Assembly: GCA_030650265.1 (NCBI GenBank)
Contig: JAUSEJ010000293.1
Coordinates: 1 to 5,645 of the forward strand
Direction of reading: 5' to 3'
Length of the DNA: 5,645 nucleotides
From: Dehalococcoidia bacterium
GTDB taxonomy: Bacteria > Chloroflexota > Dehalococcoidia > JACPQF01
A program made the translations under genes and the position numbers. Of this stretch, positions 1-4,790 are shown piece after piece (within the stretch, counting starts at the first letter, position 1; the number at the start of each line of letters is the position of its first letter). The notes beneath the pieces were generated by a model. It saw nothing but the letters and a program-made list of their open reading frames with translations. It searched no databases and was not told the origin of the DNA.

Positions 1-155
1 TTGTGGAACCGTCTGAGTGGGATTTCTACTACATTATCAAACTTGACGGGCCAGCATTCTACCACCACCAGCCAGGTAGCGCCGAGGAGACGCATGTGAT
101 CTGCGAGGCCGTCGAGAATCTGGAGATTCTTGAACCGAATCAGGCATTCCTTTGA
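1..155 (+). CDS. C-terminal end of an unrecognised protein (5' partial)
   Basis: An open frame enters from the left edge (first whole codon at 3) and runs to TGA at 153-155, giving about 50 residues. The visible part contains SEWDFYYIIKLDGPAFYHH and ends NLEILEPNQAFL. It is rich in aromatic and acidic residues, with alternating hydrophobic positions that suit a beta-rich C-terminal domain. There is no membrane segment and no motif I can name. The stop codon directly abuts the first possible start (GTG 156) of the downstream nth gene on the same strand, so the two could share a transcript. I do not recognise the family and assign no function. The call rests only on an uninterrupted, protein-like frame and the tight junction with the next gene. 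Confidence 0.55.
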   Translation, partial: VEPSEWDFYYIIKLDGPAFYHHQPGSAEETHVICEAVENLEILEPNQAFL

Positions 156-926
156 GTGGCAGCGAAGGTCAGTGGCGTTCGTTGCACTAGTCTTGCCGCA
201 TATCTGTTGGTGTCTGTTTTGGAAAGGAATCGCCTGTTGCCCATCGCGAAATTGGGAGCGTCAGTCTACCGCCTTAATGACCTACTAATAGACGAGTACG
301 GGCATCATGAGTGGCGGCCTCATCGTGATCCGCTATCTGAACTTGTGCTGACCATTCTTTCGCAGCATACTTCAGATATTAACTCGGGGCGCGCCTTCAG
401 CAATCTGGTCGAGCGCTTTGAAAACTGGGAAGATGTAAGGGACGCCGACCCGCTGGGGATCGCCTCGGCCATCAACTGCGCCGGACTTGGTCAGATCAAG
501 TCGGTGCGAATCAAAGCCATTCTCGAGGAGATAACCTCACGACTGCCTCTTTCTGATGGGGACGGAAGGATGGACATCTCCTTTCTCGCCCAATTGCCTA
601 TGGTCGAAGCCAAAGCCTGGCTGAGAAGCCTGCCTGGCGTGGGTCCAAAGACCGCAGCCTGTGTTCTTCTATTCTCCCTCCAGCAGCCCGCCTTGCCGGT
701 CGATACCCACGTTCACCGCCTGGCGCGTCGCCTCGGCCTGGTAGACGCCAAAGCCAGCCCAGAACGGACTCAGGACGAACTAGAAGCGCTGGTGCCACCC
801 GAGTCGGTGTACGAATTCCACATCAACCTCATCGCCCACGGCCGCCGCGTTTGCAAATCCCAGCGCCCCCGCTGCGGCGAATGCATTTTGGCGGGACTAT
901 GTCCGAGCTACGGGGTAGTCGTCTGA
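156..926 (+). CDS. nth: Endonuclease III-like DNA glycosylase/AP lyase (HhH-GPD, [4Fe-4S])
   Basis: This is a base-excision repair enzyme that, by family, removes oxidised pyrimidines and cuts the strand at abasic sites by beta-elimination. Numbered from GTG 156 (256 aa), the HhH-GPD fold begins near DPLSELVLTILSQHTSD (58-74). The helix-hairpin-helix is LPGVGPKTA (159-167), whose K165 is the Schiff-base lysine. VDTHVHRLARRLG (182-194) carries the catalytic D183. Cysteines 233, 240, 243 and 249 give C-X6-C-X2-C-X5-C, the iron-sulfur loop. Lys plus Asp implies a bifunctional lyase, unlike Asp-only MutY-type glycosylases. The first 27 residues are atypical, and a TTG at 237 with a purine-rich ribosome site would give 229 aa, nearer the usual 210-230. 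The TGA stop lies inside the left arm of an intergenic palindromic repeat. The family is clear; the exact substrate and start are inferred. Confidence 0.93.
   Translation: MAAKVSGVRCTSLAAYLLVSVLERNRLLPIAKLGASVYRLNDLLIDEYGHHEWRPHRDPLSELVLTILSQHTSDINSGRAFSNLVERFENWEDVRDADPLGIASAINCAGLGQIKSVRIKAILEEITSRLPLSDGDGRMDISFLAQLPMVEAKAWLRSLPGVGPKTAACVLLFSLQQPALPVDTHVHRLARRLGLVDAKASPERTQDELEALVPPESVYEFHINLIAHGRRVCKSQRPRCGECILAGLCPSYGVVV
221..239 (+). promoter_or_regulatory. Candidate ribosome-binding site and alternative TTG start of nth
   Basis: GGAAAGG at 221-227 lies nine bases before an in-frame TTG (237-239). Starting there removes 27 poorly conserved-looking residues and puts the DPLSELV segment about 30 residues from the N-terminus, close to its position in E. 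coli Nth. The first possible start, GTG 156, has no comparable purine-rich site and merely abuts the preceding stop codon. The shorter form is therefore a serious alternative. Confidence 0.4.
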
Positions 927-1034
927 ACCGCGGATTAACCAGATGACACAGATTACGCAGATAACCTCCCCGCATCAGCGCCATCAGTTCATCAGCGCCA
1001 ATCTGCGGTTCAGACAACTCATCCGCGGTTCAGA
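922..1034. repeat. Palindromic intergenic repeat overlapping the nth stop codon
   Basis: TCTGAACCGCGGAT (922-935) is the exact reverse complement of ATCCGCGGTTCAGA (1021-1034). A near copy, ATCTGCGGTTCAGA, sits at 1001-1014. A nested inverted pair is CGCAGAT (956-962) with ATCTGCG (1001-1007). CATCAGCGCCA occurs directly at 973-983 and 990-1000. The CAGAT/GATTACGCAGAT flavour matches a class of AACCGCGGATTAC...-type dispersed intergenic repeats seen in many environmental genomes (recalled, not searched). It codes for nothing evident. As RNA it could fold and serve as a 3' end for nth, but there is no T-tract. The nth stop codon (924-926) lies within the left arm. Confidence 0.7.
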
Positions 1035-1049
1035 GATTCTCGCTGCCGT

Positions 1050-1069
1050 TAGCCCAACTTCCGCAGTTT
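1050..1069 (+). repeat. IS left terminal inverted repeat
   Basis: TAGCCCAACTTCCGCAGTTT matches the reverse complement of 2974-2993 at 19 of 20 positions. It is followed immediately by the first CACGCTCA octamer (1070-1077), whereas at the right end the corresponding octamer is displaced inward. The outermost T/A pair is the least certain part of the boundary. Confidence 0.85.
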
Positions 1070-1101
1070 CACGCTCAAATGCCTTTCGCCTGAGCGTGAA
1101 A
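1067..1101. repeat. Subterminal hairpin at the 3' end of the transposase gene
   Basis: TTTCACGCTCA (1067-1077) and TGAGCGTGAAA (1091-1101) are perfect 11-bp inverted repeats separated by 13 nt. The structure begins 6 nt past the transposase stop (minus-strand gene ending at 1108) and runs into the left terminal repeat. It could be a transcript 3' end, a transposase-binding palindrome, or a block to transcription entering from the nth side. It lacks the T-run of an intrinsic terminator on either strand. Confidence 0.7.
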
Positions 1102-1113
1102 TTGGCACTACAT
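1102..1113 (+). repeat. 12-bp direct repeat, copy 1 (TTGGCACTACAT)
   Basis: TTGGCACTACAT recurs exactly at 2873-2884 in the same absolute orientation. This copy contains the transposase stop codon (minus-strand TAG at 1110-1108), so the last codons and the stop are shared with the repeat. Relative to the two IS ends the 12-mer is in opposite senses, unlike the terminal repeats and octamers. Confidence 0.75.
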
Positions 1114-2838
1114 TTTTTGCAGTTTCATCCGTTGGGGCAACTGCAATCGCAGCCTCTGTAGCAGTATCGCCTGCGGTTTGGTGGGCTGGCTTATGCAGCG
1201 CTTACGGATCGCTACCCCGTTTTTGGTAGGCATCACTACATCGACCGCCTTGATCTGGGCAATCTCATCGAAAACTTTGCGCGGTTCGTTGCCTAACCCT
1301 GCTGCTTTACACATCTGGGACAGCGTCTTCCACAGTACATAGGCGAGAAAACAGACCAAAATATGCGCTCCTACCCGCTCTTCTGTCTGGTGCCAGATTG
1401 GCCTTATCCGCAGGTCACCTTTCTGAATGCGAAAAGCCGCTTCCGCCTCTGTCAATTGAATGTAGTTATGCCACAACTCCTCGACTCTGCCCTCGACGTT
1501 GGTGCGCAGCAGGTAGCAGCCTTCCTTCAATGCCATCCACTTCGCCGGTTTCTCCAGTTTCTCCCACTCGATACTGGCCCCACCATCCTTTCGGAAACCC
1601 ACCTGCACCTTGAATAACCCCCTCGCGCGGCTGTTTTTGCTCAAGAGTGCCCCAATCCGCCGCTCCACTGTCGCCTGCCGCCACTTTTTCTCGCCAGCGC
1701 AAGACGCCGCGAGCTTCTTCAAACCCTCCTCGATCCGCTCCTCAAACCGCCCTACCATCGCCTTCTCTTTGCTGCCGCGCGCCTCACTACGGCACAGGAT
1801 AAACCACTCCTTGCCATCCTCGGCCGCGATCAGCTTCGCCGAGAGACCTTCCGATATTGCGTCCCAGCCTTCCTCGCTTGATAGTTGTGCCTCGAACTGC
1901 CGAAGCTGGCCCCGCGGCGTGCCCACAATATAACGCCGCCCCTCAGATCGCAGCAACGCAAGAGTCTTCTCCGAAACCATCCCCCGGTCCATTACCCAGA
2001 TCCGGTTTGCCTTCCCATACTGCCGCTCGATCTTCTCCACAATCTCCTTCACGGTGGTGACATCGGCTCGGTTCCCCGAAAACAGTTCGTATCCCAGCGG
2101 CATTCCCTCTCGACTAACCACCAGACCAATACATACCTGCTTGCAGTCAGACCGCTTGTCTCGCGAGTGGCCAAACTGAGCTTGCTTGTTCTGTTCACAC
2201 GTCCCCTCGAAGTAGGTGGAGGTGATATCGTATAGCAGCAAGTCGTACTCCAAGTGAAATAGCTCACCCAGTCGCACCTTGAGATGTTTCTCCATCTCCT
2301 CCTTATGCGGCAGTAACTTATCCAAGGCCCGGTACAGCCGGTCGTAATTCACTTTGTCGACAGGTATCCCGAGCAGGTCTTCGAGGACGCTTCTCTCCCA
2401 CGCATTCTCGGCGATGTGCAGTTCACTCGAAGGTTCGCACAGGCGCATCAGCACGAGCGTCACCACCATCATCGACCATGGAATATCCTCACGGCCTACC
2501 GGCAGCAGCCGGTCGAGAAGAGAGATCAGGCCGAGCTTGTCGAGAATATGCAAGCCCAGCCAGTAGCCGCCAAAATCCCGTACCCGTTCCACTCGGACTC
2601 GCTTGCTGTCCACTTCTACCCATTCAGGCTCGCCCTCTTCATCAAAAAGTCGCCTTTGCCAAGATCCAGCCCGGTTCATCGCCGCCTGCTTCACGCCGAC
2701 GCAAGCCGCTTCATCCATATCTCCCAAATAGGCGACCACACGCTGTCTCGGTCCACGTTCTGTCCGTTGGCTCTCCACGAGTTCCCAGTAGACGCCATCT
2801 TTGCGCGACTTGTTTTGACCACAGCGTTTCAGATACAT
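1108..2838 (-). CDS. IS1634-type DDE transposase
   Basis: This RNase H-like DDE enzyme excises and inserts the surrounding IS. It has 576 aa when started at ATG 2838-2836 (MYLKRCGQNKS...). The family N-terminal segment YWELVESQRTERGPRQRVVA is followed by a helical region. The first catalytic Asp is in LLLYDITSTYFEG (D204) and the second in IWVMDRGMVSEKTL (D284). The C-terminal part has a Y-X6-E-X6-K arrangement within NYIQLTEAEAAFRIQKG (Y459, E466, K473), with Leu where the IS4 signature usually has Arg. LRIRPIWHQTEERVGAHI then matches the family's post-catalytic block. The frame could extend to GTG 2865, but that stretch contains the promoter-like TATAAT, and relatives begin MYLR/K. No internal stop or frameshift is visible, so it is probably functional. 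There is no Shine-Dalgarno sequence before the ATG. Confidence 0.93.
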   Translation of the reverse strand: MYLKRCGQNKSRKDGVYWELVESQRTERGPRQRVVAYLGDMDEAACVGVKQAAMNRAGSWQRRLFDEEGEPEWVEVDSKRVRVERVRDFGGYWLGLHILDKLGLISLLDRLLPVGREDIPWSMMVVTLVLMRLCEPSSELHIAENAWERSVLEDLLGIPVDKVNYDRLYRALDKLLPHKEEMEKHLKVRLGELFHLEYDLLLYDITSTYFEGTCEQNKQAQFGHSRDKRSDCKQVCIGLVVSREGMPLGYELFSGNRADVTTVKEIVEKIERQYGKANRIWVMDRGMVSEKTLALLRSEGRRYIVGTPRGQLRQFEAQLSSEEGWDAISEGLSAKLIAAEDGKEWFILCRSEARGSKEKAMVGRFEERIEEGLKKLAASCAGEKKWRQATVERRIGALLSKNSRARGLFKVQVGFRKDGGASIEWEKLEKPAKWMALKEGCYLLRTNVEGRVEELWHNYIQLTEAEAAFRIQKGDLRIRPIWHQTEERVGAHILVCFLAYVLWKTLSQMCKAAGLGNEPRKVFDEIAQIKAVDVVMPTKNGVAIRKRCISQPTKPQAILLQRLRLQLPQRMKLQKM

Positions 2839-2844
2839 GCCCGC

Positions 2845-2850
2845 ATTATA
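2845..2850 (-). promoter_or_regulatory. -10 box (TATAAT) placed for a leaderless transposase transcript
   Basis: On the minus strand TATAAT (2850-2845) is followed by GCGGGC and then the ATG at 2838. A transcript starting the usual seven bases after the -10 box would begin on the A of the ATG. There is no good -35 hexamer at 16-18 bp (AAAAAC at 17 bp), no extended TGn, and no ribosome-binding site between the box and the ATG. The perfect consensus hexamer and exact spacing support a leaderless message; the weak -35 would keep expression low. Confidence 0.5.
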
Positions 2851-2872
2851 GCGGAACCCGGCCACACGTTTT

Positions 2873-2884
2873 TTGGCACTACAT
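2873..2884 (+). repeat. 12-bp direct repeat, copy 2 (TTGGCACTACAT)
   Basis: Exact second copy of 1102-1113. It lies just upstream of the transposase promoter region: on the minus strand ATGTAGTGCCAA precedes AAAAACGTGTGG and then, 13 nt on, TATAAT. Its position near the -35 region makes it a candidate operator or accessory transposase-binding site. Confidence 0.7.
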
Positions 2885-2902
2885 CACGTTTTAGAACCGG
2901 CC

Positions 2903-2942
2903 CACGCTCAGCACCGCCGTCCAACAAATTCCTCTGAGCGTG
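2903..2942. repeat. Subterminal inverted octamer pair upstream of the transposase gene
   Basis: CACGCTCA (2903-2910) and TGAGCGTG (2935-2942) form an 8-bp inverted pair with a 24-nt loop. It mirrors the 1067-1101 pair at the other end. The outer copy is also the full 11-mer TTTCACGCTCA on the minus strand (2945-2935). In RNA entering from outside the IS this could fold and limit read-through into the transposase gene, a protective arrangement known for IS10 and IS50 (analogy only). Confidence 0.6.
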
Positions 2943-2973
2943 AAAAATCATTCCAAAAACTCATTTTCAACTT

Positions 2974-2993
2974 AAACTGCGTAAGTTGGGCTA
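2974..2993 (-). repeat. IS right terminal inverted repeat
   Basis: On the minus strand this reads TAGCCCAACTTACGCAGTTT, one mismatch from the left end. About 30 bp of AT-rich sequence (roughly 2943-2973) separate it from the octamer, whereas the octamer abuts the left terminal repeat. The two ends are therefore not equivalent. Confidence 0.85.
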
Positions 2994-2997
2994 GCTT

Positions 2998-3154
2998 CTA
3001 GGAGCCTGTCGGAGAGAAACAAATGCAACCAAAACTGCACGTTTTCGTCGTGTGAATGCGCCCCAATGGACTGCAAAAGCGCTGTTCTGCGGCCAAAGTA
3101 GGGGTTCATGACCGCTTCTACCCCCATTTTTGGTTCTCTCCGACAGGCTCCTAG
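2998..3154. mobile_element. MITE-like non-autonomous element with 21-bp perfect inverted ends
   Basis: Positions 2998-3018 are the exact reverse complement of 3134-3154. The core is GAGCCTGTCGGAGAGAA (3002-3018), bounded by CTAG on both sides. Just inside, ACAAATG on the left resembles CCAAAAATG read inward from the right, so pairing continues imperfectly. Two readings of the boundary fit. In one, a 149-bp element (3002-3150) has 17-bp ends and a CTAG 4-bp target duplication, as some IS5-group elements make. In the other, a 157-bp element has 21-bp ends and a CTT duplication (2995-2997 and 3155-3157). It is too short for a transposase, so mobilisation in trans is inferred. It begins four bases beyond the IS1634-type element, whose ends are unrelated. 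Confidence 0.75.
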
Positions 3155-3374
3155 CTTCGCGTATTGCGATTTCCGGAATAAATGCTCTTGCTATCCGAGT
3201 CCTAGATCCTCGGGGGAAATCCCGGACCTCATGTCGTCTTCTGCGGCTTCGCTGATCCGGCTGATCGTCCGTGTACCGGCATACCGAATTTGCCCAACAC
3301 CCACAACCTACCGAGTCTTCTTGCCCGGGGTGTCGGGTCAATATGCTCTTCAGGTTGAAATCGAGCGCTATCAC
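3155..3374. other. Spacer downstream of hisIE, no established gene
   Basis: This is the 3' flank of the his operon, between hisIE and the MITE. I find no tRNA, no CRISPR-like repeat and no hairpin with a T-run. Two weak stem-loops are visible. One is TTGCCCG paired with CGGGTCAA with a one-base bulge (3321-3341). The other is CCGAG paired with CTCGG (3195-3199 and 3209-3213). Either could lie at the 3' end of the his mRNA, but neither is diagnostic. A short protein-like frame on the minus strand is listed separately. Confidence 0.5.
3191..3304 (-). pseudogene. Short protein-like frame, possible C-terminal gene remnant
   Basis: After an in-frame TAG (3310-3308), a frame runs from GTG 3304 to TAG 3193-3191, giving 37 residues including RTISRISEAAEDDMRSGISPEDLGLG. 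The second half looks like a genuine soluble C-terminus, with an amphipathic helix and then an acidic tail. The frame directly upstream is full of stops. It may be the surviving end of a gene broken by the insertions around it, a very small gene in the same direction as the his operon, or chance. No ribosome-binding site is convincing and I do not recognise a family. Confidence 0.22.
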
Positions 3375-4007
3375 CTATTTTCGCCGCTTCTCGAGTTCTG
3401 CGCGCACGTCTTCGGGTGAGAGTCCGGTGGCGGCGAGCATGACGAGGGTGTGGTACCAGAGGTCGGCGACCTCTTCGGCGATGCGACCGGGGACGCCGTT
3501 CTTGCTGGCGATAATGACCTCGGCCGATTCCTCGCCGATCTTCTTGGCGATCTTGTCGACACCTTCCCGGAAGAGATACGCGGTGTAACTGCCCTCGGGC
3601 ATGGTCGTTTGCCGCTCCTTGATCACGCGGAAGACCTCGTCCACTACATCGTCTGTCCCGCTCAGGAAACGGGGAACTGCCGCTGGAACGATCTCGCCAC
3701 TACTGTCGATAGATCTGAAGAAGCAACTTCTCTCGCCCGTGTGACAGGTGGGGCCGGCCGGCTCGGCAATATAGACAATGGTGTCCTCGTCACAGTCGAC
3801 GTGAACTGACTTGACCGACAGATAGTTGCCAGAGGTTTCTCCCTTGCGCCATAACTGTTGCCTGCTCCGGCTGTAAAACCAGGCCTGGCCGGTTTCCATC
3901 GTTCTATGTAGGGCGGTGTCGTTCACGTAGGCAAGCATGAGCACCTCTCCCGTGCGCTCGTCCTGCACCACCGCCGGCACGAGGCCCTTGTCGTCAAACT
4001 TTATCAT
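3375..4007 (-). CDS. hisI: Bifunctional phosphoribosyl-AMP cyclohydrolase / phosphoribosyl-ATP pyrophosphatase (HisIE)
   Basis: This fused cytoplasmic enzyme performs steps 2 and 3 of histidine synthesis. The HisE half hydrolyses PR-ATP to PR-AMP, and the HisI half opens its purine ring to ProFAR. Residues 1 to about 105 are the HisI domain: RTGEVLMLAYVN (18-29), FYSRSR (44-49), LWRKGETSGN (52-61), metal-binding D71-C72-D73 with D75, and the zinc cysteines C88 and C95 in CHTGERSC. Residues from about 115 to 210 are the HisE domain. Its helices carry KIGEESAEVIIASKN (156-170) and EEVADLWYHTLVML (178-191), whose acidic clusters bind Mg. The 210-aa length is typical of fused HisIE. The ATG is preceded by a strong TGGAGGA. 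It is the last visible gene of the his operon, 18 nt after hisF, and no motif is missing. The fusion is also written hisIE. Confidence 0.96.
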   Translation of the reverse strand: MIKFDDKGLVPAVVQDERTGEVLMLAYVNDTALHRTMETGQAWFYSRSRQQLWRKGETSGNYLSVKSVHVDCDEDTIVYIAEPAGPTCHTGERSCFFRSIDSSGEIVPAAVPRFLSGTDDVVDEVFRVIKERQTTMPEGSYTAYLFREGVDKIAKKIGEESAEVIIASKNGVPGRIAEEVADLWYHTLVMLAATGLSPEDVRAELEKRRK

Positions 4008-4012
4008 CTATT

Positions 4013-4018
4013 CCTCCA
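4013..4018 (-). promoter_or_regulatory. Strong ribosome-binding site of hisIE
   Basis: On the minus strand TGGAGG (4018-4013) is followed by AATAG and the ATG at 4007. It is the best Shine-Dalgarno match in the operon and fixes the start. It fits independent re-initiation after the 18-nt gap from hisF, whereas the upstream genes overlap and are coupled. Confidence 0.75.
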
Positions 4019-4025
4019 AAAGCGA

Positions 4026-4790
4026 TCATCGCCGCACCGGTACTCCCTGAGAAGCAAGGTACTCCTTGACTTCAGCAATGGTATACGTCCCGTAGTGGAA
4101 GATGCTGGCTGCCAGTACAGCATCGGCCTTGCCCTCCACGATCGCTGCGAGCAGATGTTCGAGACCGCCAGCGCCACCGCTAGCGATGACCGGAACGCTG
4201 ACGGCCTCGGCAATGGCCCGCGTGAGCGCCAGGTCGTATCCCGCCTGGTGCCCATCGGCGTCCATGCTAGTGAGAAGGATCTCACCGGCCCCCAGCCTCA
4301 CGACCCTCTTGGCCCATTCCACGGCGTCGATTCCGGTTGGCTTTCTTCCCCCATGTGTGTAGACCTCCCAGCCTCGACCCTCTCCCTGTCGTCTCTTGGC
4401 GTCGATGGCCACCACGATGCACTGGCTGCCGAACTTCTCCGCACCCCTCGACACGAGATCCGGATCATGTATGGCCGCTGTATTGATCGATACTTTGTCG
4501 GCTCCTGCTTGCAGCAGACTTCGCATGTCCTCAACAGAGCGGATGCCTCCACCAACGGTAAGGGGAATGAAAACCTGCGCCGCTGTGCGCTCCACCACGT
4601 CGATCATGGTCTTTCTGGCGTCGGAAGACGCCGTTATATCCAGGAAGACCAACTCGTCGGCCTTTTGCTGGTCGTAGAACGCCGCGAGTTCCACCGGATC
4701 ACCCGCGTCTCTCAGATTGACGAAGCTAGTGCCTTTTACGACCCGACCGTCCGTCACATCCAGACAAGGAATGATCCGCTTAGTCAGCAT
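4026..4790 (-). CDS. hisF: Imidazole glycerol phosphate synthase cyclase subunit HisF
   Basis: HisF is the (beta/alpha)8-barrel synthase subunit of the HisH-HisF complex. It uses ammonia channelled from HisH to turn PRFAR into imidazole-glycerol phosphate and AICAR, linking histidine to purine synthesis. At 254 aa it is full length. Catalytic D11 is in [16 protein letters not shown] and catalytic D130 in [10 protein letters not shown]. Phosphate-binding loops are VGGGIRS (79-85) and IASGGAGG (202-209). [10 protein letters not shown] (50-59) and LLTSMDADG (172-180) are family blocks. Its ATG lies inside the end of hisA (11-nt overlap, 4780-4790), and the only upstream purine site is a modest GGTAAGAG. 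Translation therefore probably depends on ribosomes finishing hisA. Nothing looks truncated. Confidence 0.97.
   Translation of the reverse strand: MLTKRIIPCLDVTDGRVVKGTSFVNLRDAGDPVELAAFYDQQKADELVFLDITASSDARKTMIDVVERTAAQVFIPLTVGGGIRSVEDMRSLLQAGADKVSINTAAIHDPDLVSRGAEKFGSQCIVVAIDAKRRQGEGRGWEVYTHGGRKPTGIDAVEWAKRVVRLGAGEILLTSMDADGHQAGYDLALTRAIAEAVSVPVIASGGAGGLEHLLAAIVEGKADAVLAASIFHYGTYTIAEVKEYLASQGVPVRR

Larger units (their letters stand above)
1050..2993 (-). mobile_element. Complete IS1634-type (IS4-superfamily) insertion sequence, 1,944 bp
   Basis: The element is bounded by 20-bp imperfect inverted repeats: TAGCCCAACTTCCGCAGTTT at 1050-1069, and the same with A for C at position 12 on the minus strand of 2974-2993. 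It encodes one uninterrupted DDE transposase on the minus strand, filling most of its length. Size, single-gene layout and transposase signature fit the IS1634 family. No convincing target-site duplication flanks it: the left flank ends GCTGCCGT and the right begins GCTTCTAG. IS1634-type elements have target duplications of very variable length, and later rearrangement is possible too. It lies between the convergent nth gene and his operon. The intact gene and well-matched ends suggest a recent or still-functional insertion. Confidence 0.88.

Noticed and set aside
973..1000. Repeated CATCAGCGCCA as a possible CRISPR or tandem array
   Set aside because: Only two 11-bp copies 17 bp apart, within a larger palindromic intergenic repeat; no regular repeat-spacer pattern.
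2836..2865. Transposase start at GTG 2865
   Set aside because: The extra nine residues would be encoded across the TATAAT box, and family members start at MYLR/K, matching ATG 2838.
2416..2937. Long plus-strand open frame (173 codons) opposite the transposase start
   Set aside because: It is antisense to a well-supported transposase, low in protein-like pattern, and runs through the IS promoter and subterminal repeats.
2972..3127. 51-residue minus-strand frame (ATG 3127) inside the MITE, ending in the IS terminal repeat
   Set aside because: It spans two unrelated elements and has only a weak GGAG before it. A chance frame created by the junction is more likely than a gene.
3321..3341. Stem-loop TTGCCCG/CGGGTCAA as a his operon terminator
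   Set aside because: Only seven pairs with a bulge and no T-run on the minus strand after it; too weak to call a terminator.
2991..3374. 127-codon minus-strand frame from GTG 3374 through the MITE to the IS edge
   Set aside because: Arg-rich and patternless, it runs through both inverted MITE arms; another frame in 3191-3304 looks more protein-like.
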